Of a DNA stretch of 34,607 nt, positions 25,185 through 33,751 are shown piece after piece. This DNA comes from CAYSXY01 sp964435165 (GTDB lineage Bacteria > Pseudomonadota > Alphaproteobacteria > Rickettsiales > RI-342), in the NCBI GenBank assembly GCA_964435165.1, contig CAYSXY010000021.1:1-34607 (forward strand), read 5' to 3'. The position numbers and the translations under genes were made by a program. The stretch's first letter is position 1, and every line of letters starts with the position of its first letter. Under the pieces are notes generated by a model, which saw only the letters and a program-made list of their open reading frames with translations, did not search any database and had not been told where the DNA came from.

Positions 25185-25670
25185 ATGGTGGATGCTGACG
25201 ACTCAGTCACCTTATTGCACCTGTTGGAATCGATAGCATATTATCGTGCCAAGGGCGGGTTGTTGACGGGCCGGGATATGTTGTTGCGACCTGTATTGCG
25301 AGAGCAGCAGGCTGCGCACCAGCGTCATCGGGCGTTGCTGGAGCGGGTGATGGCTGAGCAGCAGTGGCGTTGTCACGCCCGGTGTTATATTGTGCCACTT
25401 AGCAGTCGTTACATTGGCGCTGCTGGGGCATTGTTAGGTAGCGGAGCATATGTAGCAAGTACGCGCATGTTGCTGGAGAAGCTTGAGAAGGCCTATAATG
25501 ATGCCATTCACCGCTTGGCGGAAGATCAGTCGCAGCATGCATTGACGGTTTCACTGCGCCATATGCAAACGGATATACACGCATTGGCGGATGTTGTAAC
25601 GCAGCTTGAGCCTGAAGAACTATCCAGGATTCAGCGTAGCTGGGTTCGTCTGACGGGGATGATTGATTAA
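25185..25670 (+). CDS. Hypothetical helical protein
   Basis: 161 residues from the ATG at 25185; a TTG at 25173 is possible. The sequence is almost all helix, with EQQAAHQRHRALLERVM and KAYNDAIHRL segments and a small Gly/Ala-rich turn (GAAGALLGSGAY). A ferritin-like or DUF2383-type four-helix bundle is conceivable from the Glu/His spacing, but I cannot confirm metal-binding motifs. No ribosome-binding site stands out. It lies between the protease gene (divergent) and the SulP transporter (convergent, 4-nt stop overlap). Confidence 0.6.
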   Translation: MVDADDSVTLLHLLESIAYYRAKGGLLTGRDMLLRPVLREQQAAHQRHRALLERVMAEQQWRCHARCYIVPLSSRYIGAAGALLGSGAYVASTRMLLEKLEKAYNDAIHRLAEDQSQHALTVSLRHMQTDIHALADVVTQLEPEELSRIQRSWVRLTGMID

Positions 25671-27031
25671 GCGGTAGTGGATGTTGAGCGTCTCGCCTTT
25701 CGGAGTAGATGCAGAATGTAATACAGGGCGGTGAAACCGATGACGGCTGCATTTAATTCAACCAGCACGGTTGTTAGCGCGGTGCCGCATATAATACTGA
25801 CATCGAAGAGCGAGGGGGCGGCGTTATCCGGAGTGGCACCCTGCCGTGCGGCATGCGGTAGATTCCAATAGGTTGTTGTGCGGTGTTTCCACCAGTCGAT
25901 CAGTGGGTCCAGGTCGCTGACATTCCACGATACTTTCAGCAGGACGCCAACAAAAACTGCCCGTGGGATCATGCCAATCAATGGCAACATCAGCAGCATT
26001 TCCAGTAATATCCAGATGCCAACAGCCATGCCCGCGAGTCGCATGGTGGCTCCTTCTTTGTGCAATAATACGGACTGCATGGTTGCTTGCGCGCCTGGGA
26101 TGCCGCCGGCGAAGGCAACCGCGCCATTGGCCAGACCCTGGGCTGCGAGTTCACGATTGCGCTTTGTTGGTTCTCCACGCAGACGATCAATAATGGTGGC
26201 TGTGAGTAATGTATCGAGATATGCCAATGTAGACAGCTCCAAGGCGAATGGCAGAGCAAGCAGGAAGAGGGCAGGGGTGAGCGCTGATAAAGGGGGAAGC
26301 TGATCCGCAAATAGAATGCTCATATCTTGCCAGCCGCTGATGGTAGTTGGCAGGCTGACCCGCTCGATTGGCGCATCCAGTAAGGCTGTTGCACAGGTCA
26401 TGACGGCCAGTGCCATCAATGTTCCGGGAAAGTAACGCTCTGCCCTAGGGAAAATTGCTTTTAAGCCGATGGGGAGGAGGAATGTGAGCAGCAATGTGAT
26501 GACGGCAACACTAATATTCCAGGTTAGTGAGCCTTCGAGAGGCGTTTTGCCTGCAAGGCCGAGTAACAGAGAGAGTTGATTGACGATAATGATGAGGGCA
26601 ATACCGTTCATGAATCCCGTAATCACGGGGGGCGGGATCAGATTGATGAATCGTCCCAACCTCAACACTGCCATCAGCATCATCAACAAACCACTGATGA
26701 TTAGGACGATATTGATGAACTGGTCGGCGCTGACACCGGATGCCGCAATGTCGGAGGGAAGCTGGCTATATGCATAGGCCACGACAACGGCAACCACTGC
26801 ACTCATTGGTGCTGTAGGGCCTGAGCATTGCACACGTGTGCCGCCAAAAGCCGAGGTGATGAAAGCGATGATGCTGGCTGAAACCATGCCGGCCAGTGCT
26901 CCACGTCCTGACAGAATACCGAATGCCGCGCCCAGTGTGATGGCAACAATGCTCACAGAGAGCCCGACCATGATATTGTTTAGCACAGGCTGAATGTTGG
27001 TATGCGGCGTTTCAGTTCTGTCAGCTTTCAT
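25667..27031 (-). CDS. SulP family inorganic anion transporter without STAS domain
   Basis: 454-residue polytopic membrane protein with the SulP signature: the N-terminal NNIMVGLSVSIVAITLGAAFG, FGGTRVQCSGPTAPMSAVV (the conserved transport-site region) and FMNGIALIIIVNQL. About 10-12 transmembrane helices can be drawn. SulP proteins carry sulfate, bicarbonate or dicarboxylates; the substrate is not deducible. It ends soon after the membrane domain, so the C-terminal STAS domain of many homologues is absent. It is alone on the minus strand. Confidence 0.88.
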   Translation of the reverse strand: MKADRTETPHTNIQPVLNNIMVGLSVSIVAITLGAAFGILSGRGALAGMVSASIIAFITSAFGGTRVQCSGPTAPMSAVVAVVVAYAYSQLPSDIAASGVSADQFINIVLIISGLLMMLMAVLRLGRFINLIPPPVITGFMNGIALIIIVNQLSLLLGLAGKTPLEGSLTWNISVAVITLLLTFLLPIGLKAIFPRAERYFPGTLMALAVMTCATALLDAPIERVSLPTTISGWQDMSILFADQLPPLSALTPALFLLALPFALELSTLAYLDTLLTATIIDRLRGEPTKRNRELAAQGLANGAVAFAGGIPGAQATMQSVLLHKEGATMRLAGMAVGIWILLEMLLMLPLIGMIPRAVFVGVLLKVSWNVSDLDPLIDWWKHRTTTYWNLPHAARQGATPDNAAPSLFDVSIICGTALTTVLVELNAAVIGFTALYYILHLLRKARRSTSTTA

Positions 27032-27402
27032 ACGGCATAACGCATGTGAGGAGTCTCCATCGGCTGAACGCAGTTAGCGCACCATGGGCATTTCTATGAC
27101 ATTTCTGCGAGCGTTACTATCGTGCAGTGAATTGAAACCCTAGCCTATCTGCATAGTCAAGACCAGCACTAAGCATCTTAACTGTGTGATATGGTTCTGC
27201 ATTTCAATTTAACGTTATGAATTTCAGCGGTTTATCTGATTTATTTTGCGTTTCTCCATGTGCAATTTCATGGAGGTGGCTTTGTGTGTAGGTCAGTGCA
27301 GGCATCTTTAGTGAAGGTATGCTGCATGCACACGAAGTGCCGCGTCATTATGCATGTGATGGGCCTTGGTTGGCGTGTGAAATGTTTTTATGAGAGGTAA
27401 GG
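27032..27402. other. Intergenic stretch before the terminase gene
   Basis: A 370-bp divergent spacer. The one structure I see is an inverted repeat, ctccatg (27254-27260) and catggag (27269-27275) with an 8-nt loop. The end of the spacer carries the GAGAGGTAAG ribosome-binding site of the terminase. A possible 24-codon frame at 27319-27393 is too short to support. No RNA gene is apparent. Confidence 0.4.
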
Positions 27403-28845
27403 GTGCGGTCTGAACATACAGAATTTTATACTGAATTTTCGGCTGACAGAGGCCGTTTGTACCAAGCAGTACTGCGGCATGATTTATCGAGTTTTATTGC
27501 CCGTAGTTTCTATTCACTGAACCCAGGGCGATGTTATTTACCTAATTGGCATATTGATGCGATTGCCGATATGTTGTCGGCCTGTAGCACGGGTGATGTG
27601 ACGCGGCTTATGATCAATATGCCGCCGCGTATGTTAAAATCGATGAGTGTGACGATCGCCTGGCCTGCCTGGTTATTGGGGCGGGATGCGTCGCATCGTA
27701 TCATCACTGCCAGTTATTCGTCCCGCCTGGCTGTTCGGCATGCATTGGATTGCCGTCATTTGTTGTTAAGTGATTGGTATAAAAAGCTATTTCCATCAAC
27801 CTGTGTTGAAGTCGGCCAAAATGAAAAGCAACGGGTGGCAACCACTGCGCATGGATTCCGTCTGGCGACGTCCGTTGGCGGGACAATGACCGGCGATGGT
27901 GGAGATATTGTTATTATCGATGATCCGCTTAATCCGCGTCAGGCAGCCAGTCAACGTTGGCGTAAACAGGTCAATCACTGGTTTGACCATACAGTGATGA
28001 GTCGGTTGGATAATCCCAGCAAAGGTGTGATTGTGATTGTGATGCAGCGGCTTCATGAGCAGGATTTGTGCGGATATTTGTTATCACAATCCTCTTATGA
28101 CTGGCATCATCTTATATTGCCGGTTGAGGCGCCGGAACGGCTCGTGATTCCGGCAAATCGGCGGCCATATGTTATGGAAGCTGGCGAGTTATTACACCAA
28201 GATCGTCTCTCGCCAGAGCATATCGCCATGCTGCGTACGCAACTTGGCAGTGCGGCGTTTAATGCGCAATATTTGCAGCAACCGTTGCCGGAGGACGGAG
28301 CAGCTTTGGTGCGACGTGCCTGGTTCGCGCGCTTTACAAGTGTGCCTGTATGCCCTGATATGATCGTGCATAGTTGGGACACGGCTTATGGTGTGGGCAG
28401 TGATGCCGACTATTCTGTCGGCGTGGTGGTTTATGTAGTTGACCATCAATGGTATGTGGTGGATGTACATAGAGCGCGGCTGGATTATACGTCACTCAGA
28501 CAGGCAGTGTTGCATCTTGCATCAAGCCATTCTGCTGATGCCGTTTTAATTGAGCGGAAAGCCAGTGGGCAGAGCATATTGCAGGAGTTATCCGGCAGCA
28601 CCACGCTACCGCTGATTCCTATTGTGCCTCAAGGTGATAAGCTCTCACGTTTGGCTCGTATTTCTCCAATGATTGAAGCAGGCAGAGTATGGTTGCCGGA
28701 ACGTGCACCGTGGTTGGCTGCATTCGAAGATGAATTGCTGCGCTTTCCGGATGCTGCCTTTGATGATCAGGTGGATGCGTTTAGTCAGGTGATTCAGTGG
28801 TTGCATCAGCGCGGCATGAAAGGGCCGAGTTTGCGCCTGTTGTAG
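27403..28845 (+). CDS. Phage/GTA-type terminase large subunit
   Basis: 480-residue DNA-packaging motor. The ATPase half has a Walker A-like MPPRMLKS (K79; more usually PPRxGKS, here Met-Leu replaces x-Gly), and Walker B DIVIIDD (168-174). The nuclease half has HSWDTAYG with D326, E384 in LIERKASG, and DDQVDAF (D454/D455/D458), giving the acidic metal-binding set of an RNase H fold. This is the family found in the RcGTA cluster and related alphaproteobacterial prophages. The GTG start at 27403 follows a GAGAGGTAAG ribosome-binding site. Full length and apparently intact. No portal gene follows directly; it is 3.4 kb further on. Confidence 0.92.
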   Translation: MRSEHTEFYTEFSADRGRLYQAVLRHDLSSFIARSFYSLNPGRCYLPNWHIDAIADMLSACSTGDVTRLMINMPPRMLKSMSVTIAWPAWLLGRDASHRIITASYSSRLAVRHALDCRHLLLSDWYKKLFPSTCVEVGQNEKQRVATTAHGFRLATSVGGTMTGDGGDIVIIDDPLNPRQAASQRWRKQVNHWFDHTVMSRLDNPSKGVIVIVMQRLHEQDLCGYLLSQSSYDWHHLILPVEAPERLVIPANRRPYVMEAGELLHQDRLSPEHIAMLRTQLGSAAFNAQYLQQPLPEDGAALVRRAWFARFTSVPVCPDMIVHSWDTAYGVGSDADYSVGVVVYVVDHQWYVVDVHRARLDYTSLRQAVLHLASSHSADAVLIERKASGQSILQELSGSTTLPLIPIVPQGDKLSRLARISPMIEAGRVWLPERAPWLAAFEDELLRFPDAAFDDQVDAFSQVIQWLHQRGMKGPSLRLL

Positions 28846-28860
28846 TCGTAGCCATTACGT

Positions 28861-29412
28861 TTAATGCTTGGTGGTTGGCGGTGTGCGAACTTCCTGCCCC
28901 ATCAAGCTTGAGATGGAATGATCCGGGTCATCTAAGTATGAGTGGAAGCTATCAGTGATGGTCTCTAACTGGCTTTTGACAATCGGGATCGTCATGCGAT
29001 TCGCTTTGACATGCATGCTATTGATAGCGGACAATGCCTCTGAAATATGAAAGATGAATTGCTGTTCCAGTTGTTCACGCGCAACGGGTGGGGGTAGATT
29101 TTGAGTGTCCAGATTGTCATTGGATGCAATGAGAGGGGCTTGTTCTGCATGTTGGAGCAAGCGGCCGATAGGGCCCGAGGCAATATCGTCGACAATTTCT
29201 TCTGCCAATTTGCTCAGGCGCCGGGCAACATCGCTAAGCCAGACCAATGCGGCGCAGCGAAGCGCATGTTCGGTCGTACATAATTGTTCAATATAGTGTG
29301 TGTCAGGATGTGGTTGTTGGTCTTCATGCTCGCAGTACATCAGCACTTCAGTGCGAATATGGGTGAGCAGGCCGATGGCAGTAAGCAGGTTGGATGATGG
29401 ATGTGTGGTCAC
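28861..29412 (-). CDS. Hypothetical helical protein within the GTA-like locus
   Basis: 183 residues, all-helical in appearance, with three Cys near the N-terminal third (LMYCEHE, QLCTTE, LRCAAL) and no membrane segment. No family recognised. A GTG start at 29412 is used and no ribosome-binding site is obvious. It lies on the strand opposite the terminase, 15 nt from its stop. A conserved-looking tail (MGQEVRTPP) follows a Ser/Asp-rich stretch. It may be a host gene inserted into the packaging locus or a GTA accessory. Confidence 0.6.
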   Translation of the reverse strand: MTTHPSSNLLTAIGLLTHIRTEVLMYCEHEDQQPHPDTHYIEQLCTTEHALRCAALVWLSDVARRLSKLAEEIVDDIASGPIGRLLQHAEQAPLIASNDNLDTQNLPPPVAREQLEQQFIFHISEALSAINSMHVKANRMTIPIVKSQLETITDSFHSYLDDPDHSISSLMGQEVRTPPTTKH

Positions 29413-29501
29413 GGAACTAGCATGTTATTTTTATTATTATAAAGTATTCAATGAATTTTTATGCAGAAATTCATTGACGCTCAAACGGCACTAAGCCTTA
29501 C

Positions 29502-29575
29502 GCGCCATAGGGCGCGGCGCGCAGTCGCGCTTGCTAGTCGATTCCATTATGTAGGAAAATGAAGTGAATCGACTA
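29502..29575. repeat. GC-rich palindromes plus 10-bp inverted repeat
   Basis: Two structures sit in the 220-bp spacer. A GC hairpin gcgcc-atag-ggcgc (29502-29515) is followed by more GCGC-rich bases to 29530. Then comes a perfect 10-bp inverted repeat, tagtcgattc (29535-29544) and gaatcgacta (29566-29575), with a 21-nt loop. There is no T-tract, so a classical terminator is unlikely. It may be a REP-like element or a protein-binding site. Confidence 0.55.
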
Positions 29576-29635
29576 TACATGCATAATACCAGCGTTTTAT
29601 TGCGTTTGTCTTAAGTAAAGGCTGAAATTTTTAAC

Positions 29636-30475
29636 TTATTGTATTGTCAGTTCTTTGGTGCTTCTAACGCGATAGGTGCCGGATTGAATTAATGCATTGA
29701 TAGCATCAATACGTGTTTGTGGTAGCGGGTGCGTTGAGAGATAGGCCGGTGGGTGAGCATCCGGTACGGTCTTCAGATACTCGAATAACTCCGTTGCACC
29801 GCCGACATGGCCGTAAATGTCATTGAGTAGTGTAAGGGCGAATACATCAGATGCTTGCTCCTGCTCGCGCGAATAATGCAGATCCATCCCTTGTGCACTG
29901 GATGAGATAAGCCATTGGGCGGCGTCGCCCTGGCCGATGGTGGTGCCGAGGATTAAGGCAAGGACAAGGCTGCGCCCCATTTGGCGTAAATGATCTCGAT
30001 GGGCAAAATGGCCAAGTTCGTGCGCTAAGACGAACATGAGCCCATTCTCACTCGATAACTGTTTAAGCAAGCCATCATAGACAAGAATATGCCCACCGGG
30101 CAGGGCCAATGCATTCACGGTATCATCCGGTACATAATGAACGGTGATGGGATAATCAAACGGCATGGAACGAGAAGGAATGCTATCGATCAATGCTTGC
30201 AGGCGGCGTTCGACCCTTTGTTGAGGAAAAGTGAGTTCTGTCTCATACAGAGAGCTGATGATCTGGCCGCTATCCATATATGACCAGAGTTTTGCTTCAC
30301 TTTCCGGAGACAGCATGGAGGCGGCTGTGTCAACCAGCAAACCGATGATGATATAGGCGATGAGCACAATACCGATGAGTGCACCGCAAATCCAAAGACA
30401 TTCCGTTAATAATGGGATTCGCCCTTTTGGGAGATTGACGCTATCGTCGAAGCGGCCGGGTTTATAATCCATCAA
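29636..30475 (-). CDS. Membrane-anchored M48 family metallopeptidase
   Basis: 279 residues. A transmembrane anchor (about 25-48) is followed by a peptidase domain: NALALPGGHILVYDGLL (121-137), zinc motif HELGH (152-156) and a third ligand Glu in YSREQEQASD (E206), with the TRIDAI-type C-terminal region preceded by STHPLPQTR. This is the BepA/Oma1-like branch of M48, distinct from the HtpX protein at the window start. The orientation of the anchor suggests a periplasmic catalytic domain, though this is inference. Its start overlaps by 4 nt (ATGA) the stop of the virion-like gene upstream, so the two are translationally coupled. Confidence 0.9.
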   Translation of the reverse strand: MMDYKPGRFDDSVNLPKGRIPLLTECLWICGALIGIVLIAYIIIGLLVDTAASMLSPESEAKLWSYMDSGQIISSLYETELTFPQQRVERRLQALIDSIPSRSMPFDYPITVHYVPDDTVNALALPGGHILVYDGLLKQLSSENGLMFVLAHELGHFAHRDHLRQMGRSLVLALILGTTIGQGDAAQWLISSSAQGMDLHYSREQEQASDVFALTLLNDIYGHVGGATELFEYLKTVPDAHPPAYLSTHPLPQTRIDAINALIQSGTYRVRSTKELTIQ

Positions 30476-31374
30476 TTGCTCTGTGGTGCTTCAGCATAGT
30501 CAGGAGAGCCGATATTGCCTGGATTTGCGAGAGAGACCAGGAGGTGGATGGCCTTCAGACCGTCCAGCTCGACCGTTGGTGAAGGCGTGTAGGTGCCGCG
30601 TCGGTCACGAGAGGTTGGTGTTGGAAGGCCGTTGTCGCCCGTGATGATCAGGCCGGAGGCTGGTTCCACGCCATTGACCAGTTCTTTGATCACCAGGTCG
30701 GGGGCGGGAATAAAAGTGGGGAGGCCAAGACGGTTGCCAAAGCCAATGGCAATTTCGCCCAGGCATGGGCCGTCAACACTGACGGCGGATATACTGGCGA
30801 AGGCTTTGCGCCCAGGACGGAAATCCGCATTAGGGCCTTCGATATATTCCGTCATTGGGCGTTTGTAGACATCTTTGCCATGAATGTGGAAGATGCGATT
30901 GGCATTGTTATGTGTTGAGCAGACAACGACATTACGTGGAATATCAGGAGTCTCTGCTTGTAAAGGTAGTGGGCCTTGTTCAGAGACAGACATCCATGGG
31001 ACGTAAAAATCGACCGTTCTGTCTTTTGGAGCTTTGAGATTGATCAAATAGAGGTGAGCCGGCACGGTTTGAAAAATTTTTGTACCGACGTTTTTATCGA
31101 CCATACCGTCCTGAAATGCTTCTTCCAGTTGAATGTTAAGAATGGTGCGTTCTGGAATGCTGCGATCTGCGCGCCAAATAAGATCGAAATGGTCACTATG
31201 TGGGTCGATAAGGAAGTGTTCCGGGAAGCGGAAAATATGACCATCGATTGTCACACTATGGTTTGAGGTGCCGAAAATATCGCCTTTGTTTTTTCCTGTT
31301 GGGTATGTGCAGGAGAGCGTATCTCCCGGAGCGAGAGGCTGGGTTAGGACCTGATTAATTTGAATATACGGCAT
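30472..31374 (-). CDS. Phage virion (head decoration-type) protein homologue
   Basis: 300 residues. Two parts recall a family of structural proteins in marine and alphaproteobacterial phages. The first is an N-terminal L-x-P-G-D-T-L-x-x-x-Y-P-x-G-x-N segment. The second is a long C-terminal part with P-R-N-V-V-V, then V-Y-x-R-P-M-T-E-x-I-x-G, G-R-K-A-F, V-S-V-D-G, G-x-G-N-x-L-G-L-P, and finally D-R-R-G-T-Y-T-P-S with a following L-D-G. In phages these lie near the capsid genes and are thought to decorate the head. The assignment comes from motif memory, not a search. There is no signal peptide. It is the first gene of an operon with the M48 peptidase (4-nt overlap), an unusual partnership for a virion gene. 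Confidence 0.65.
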   Translation of the reverse strand: MPYIQINQVLTQPLAPGDTLSCTYPTGKNKGDIFGTSNHSVTIDGHIFRFPEHFLIDPHSDHFDLIWRADRSIPERTILNIQLEEAFQDGMVDKNVGTKIFQTVPAHLYLINLKAPKDRTVDFYVPWMSVSEQGPLPLQAETPDIPRNVVVCSTHNNANRIFHIHGKDVYKRPMTEYIEGPNADFRPGRKAFASISAVSVDGPCLGEIAIGFGNRLGLPTFIPAPDLVIKELVNGVEPASGLIITGDNGLPTPTSRDRRGTYTPSPTVELDGLKAIHLLVSLANPGNIGSPDYAEAPQSN

Positions 31375-31477
31375 GCGATAAAGCTCAACGTCAAATTTTC
31401 GCTAAGCATCGCGCGATAACCTTGCCAAAGATTTAATGAAGCGCAAAGTCGCTTGTGAGGAAATATTTAGGAAGGGT

Positions 31478-31855
31478 CTAAGCTGCTGATAGGCTGGGTG
31501 TGACCATGCTGGAGTGTCTGGTGCTGTCCTGCAATTGATAGTCAGCAAGCGCTGATACTACTGGTGATAAACCCAATGAGAACAGAGGTGTTGACTGTAC
31601 TAACTGAGTCAATTGACGCCAGAGCTGCTCAATGGAGTGATTCGATGCGGATTGTAATTGCATCACTGTTTCCTGCAATGCTGAGCGGCTACGTTGTAGC
31701 TCGGGCTTTTGTTGCCATTCCGATGTTTCCAGCCATTTTGCGATGTCTTGCAGTAGTCGTGTTTGTTCCTCAGATGTTAAATCCTGAAGATAGTGATCTG
31801 AGGGTACGACCATTGTCTGATGGTCTGGCGATGTTTTACTAATCATCACGTGCAT
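31478..31855 (-). CDS. Small hypothetical protein
   Basis: 125 residues, Gln/Ser/Leu-rich and helical, no family recognised, no membrane segment or Cys. The ATG at 31855 lacks a clear ribosome-binding site; an internal ATG at 31846 is also in frame. About 100 bp of apparently non-coding DNA separates it from the virion-like gene on the same strand. Coding potential is moderate. Confidence 0.45.
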   Translation of the reverse strand: MHVMISKTSPDHQTMVVPSDHYLQDLTSEEQTRLLQDIAKWLETSEWQQKPELQRSRSALQETVMQLQSASNHSIEQLWRQLTQLVQSTPLFSLGLSPVVSALADYQLQDSTRHSSMVTPSLSAA

Positions 31856-32214
31856 ATTTACGTCCCTGCTGACCTAAGCGATTTACTTTTGCCTATGGTC
31901 ACATTTATTTTTTAAGCGCTATTTGCTAATCATTAATTGTTGCTAGTGCAACCTAAAAAGTATTGTAAGGAGTTTAAGCTGCTGGATTGTAGGCTATTCG
32001 AAAGACTTCTTTCTCTCTGTGCTGTCTGGCGACAAGCAGTGTGTATTCATTAGTTGTGGCTGTCGATTATTAAAAAAATGCTTGGGGGTGTATTTTTACG
32101 CTTCCGGGGCCGTGGTTTACATGCGAGAGTAGTAAATGTAGGTTGGGTTTGCGCGCCTGACGAACTGAAATATTTTCTTTTTTGCGCACTTCTATTCACA
32201 ATTAGGGCATAGCG
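31856..32214. other. Intergenic stretch before the portal gene
   Basis: A 359-bp AT-rich divergent spacer with no repeat or RNA that I can support. An open frame of 44 codons (32078-32212, plus strand) ends 2 nt before the portal ATG but has no ribosome-binding site and unremarkable sequence, so I do not call it a gene. Confidence 0.4.
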
Positions 32215-33486
32215 ATGCGTATGATTACATCACGCAAGGGGGCGGGTATGTCGTCCGGCGGAATATGGCAACGTGTGTTTCGCCAGAGACAATCATATAA
32301 AGCAGGGTTAGGAGGTACGCCGAAGAAATCTGCCGGATTCGGCGTTGAGAATCGTATGGGTGATGCCTGGCTGGTGACACCGGGCAAACCGGTGTGGACA
32401 TCGCGACGCTATGACGCGTTGGCGGAGGAAGCCTATAGCCGAAATGTGGTGGCGTACCGGGCGATTAGTATGGTGTCGCAGGCGGCATCCAGTGTGCGTT
32501 GGACGCTGTCGGATGGAAAGAAGCGGCCAGCTACGGAAAGACAGCACCAGGTGTTATCTCTCCTGCAGCAGCCGCACCCCTGCATGGATGGGGCGGCGTT
32601 GATTGATGCGCTGGTGAGTTATCGGCTGATTGGGGGGAATAGCTATCTATTGGCTGTGGGACCGGAGAAACAGCCACCGTTGGAATTGCATGTGTTACGT
32701 CCTGACCGTGTGCAGGTGTTGGCGGGCAAGCATGGAGGGTGTGTACCGGCAGGATATCGATACAGCCATGCTAAGGGGCATACGGATTATGCGGTATCAC
32801 CGTCGACAGGGCATTGTCGGGTGATGCACTGGAAGCAGTTTCACCCGCTTGATGACTGGTATGGGTTATCCAGTGTGGAGCCGGCGGCGTATAGCATCGA
32901 TCAGCATAATCAGGCAGGAGCGTGGAACCAGGCATTGTTGCAGCATGGGGCGAGACCCAGCGGGGCATTGGTGGTGACGCCGGGGGAGAATAACCCGTCC
33001 GGTGTGTTGTCAGAAGAGCAGTATCAGCAGTTGAAACAACAGATTGACAGTGAGTTTTCAGGATCGGGTAATGCCGGACGGCCTTTGTTGTTGCAAGGTG
33101 GTTTGGACTGGAAAGAAATGAGTATGAGCCCGAAGGATATGGACTTTTTGGACGCTAAACACAGCGCTGCGCGGGATATAGCGTTAGCGTTTGGTGTGCC
33201 ACCGCAATTGCTTGGTATTCCGGGTGATAATACTTATAGCAATTTGAAAGAGGCGCGGCTGGCGTTATGGGAACAGACGGTGCTGCCGTTGTTGGATAGT
33301 TTGGCCGGTGCGCTGAGCGGGTGGTTGTTACCGTTCTGGGAGGATGGAGGCGAGTGGCGATTGGTCTATGATCGTGACAGTATTTCGGCGTTGGCACCTA
33401 AGCGAGATGCGTATTGGGAGCGAGTGAACAATGCGACATTTTTGAGTGATGAGGAGAAGAAGGCGCTGCTTGAGCGGTATGTGTGA
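32215..33486 (+). CDS. HK97-type phage/GTA portal protein
   Basis: 423-residue portal protein of the HK97 superfamily, forming the dodecameric channel through which terminase pumps DNA. Characteristic features are the N-terminal SRNVVAYRAISMVSQAASSV region, the YRLIGGNSYLL segment, and the signature AFGVPPQLLGIPGDNTY followed by SNLKEARLALWE near residue 340. The C-terminus (FLSDEEKKALLERY) also matches GTA-type portals. The start is taken at 32215 (weak ribosome-binding site GGGCATAGCG); ATG codons at 32221 and 32248 are alternatives. Full length compared with the RcGTA portal (about 400). The next packaging gene, the prohead protease, lies 265 bp downstream rather than overlapping. Confidence 0.93.
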   Translation: MRMITSRKGAGMSSGGIWQRVFRQRQSYKAGLGGTPKKSAGFGVENRMGDAWLVTPGKPVWTSRRYDALAEEAYSRNVVAYRAISMVSQAASSVRWTLSDGKKRPATERQHQVLSLLQQPHPCMDGAALIDALVSYRLIGGNSYLLAVGPEKQPPLELHVLRPDRVQVLAGKHGGCVPAGYRYSHAKGHTDYAVSPSTGHCRVMHWKQFHPLDDWYGLSSVEPAAYSIDQHNQAGAWNQALLQHGARPSGALVVTPGENNPSGVLSEEQYQQLKQQIDSEFSGSGNAGRPLLLQGGLDWKEMSMSPKDMDFLDAKHSAARDIALAFGVPPQLLGIPGDNTYSNLKEARLALWEQTVLPLLDSLAGALSGWLLPFWEDGGEWRLVYDRDSISALAPKRDAYWERVNNATFLSDEEKKALLERYV

Positions 33487-33551
33487 TGTTTGGCTCACTG
33501 CCATAAGCGATTAGAATATATATATTGTTCGGCATTGGTGTTGGCGTCTTG

Positions 33552-33652
33552 GGCACGATTCGTCTGCTGACTCATCTACTGATGGGTTTTGTTGTGGTGG
33601 ATGATGGACCCCGGATCGCGCGGCCTGCTTGCCGCTTGTCCGGGGTGACAAT
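33552..33652 (+). repeat. Intergenic repeat element, copy 3 (diverged)
   Basis: A 101-bp unit aligning end to end with copy 1 at 3885. The 56-bp proximal module matches at 39 of 56 positions by hand count, most differences being C/T or G/A. The distal stem has different bases but is again perfect: accccgga (33608-33615) with tccggggt (33639-33646), and an inner gcggc/gccgc pair. It ends in TGACAAT. It lies between the portal and prohead protease genes. Confidence 0.75.
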
Positions 33653-33751
33653 GATTTGTTGATTCCGCCGAACTTCTTTGCTGATCTGGTGTCGCTTAAT
33701 GAGGCGACCGCATTTTATTTATTTTCATGATTGTGAGTGGGTGAGGTGGGG

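Noticed and set aside
27319..27393. 24-codon leader-like frame before the terminase
   Set aside because: Too short, no attenuator structure, nothing regulatory recognisable.
32078..32212. 44-codon frame ending 2 nt before the portal start
   Set aside because: No ribosome-binding site and no recognisable sequence; probably chance.
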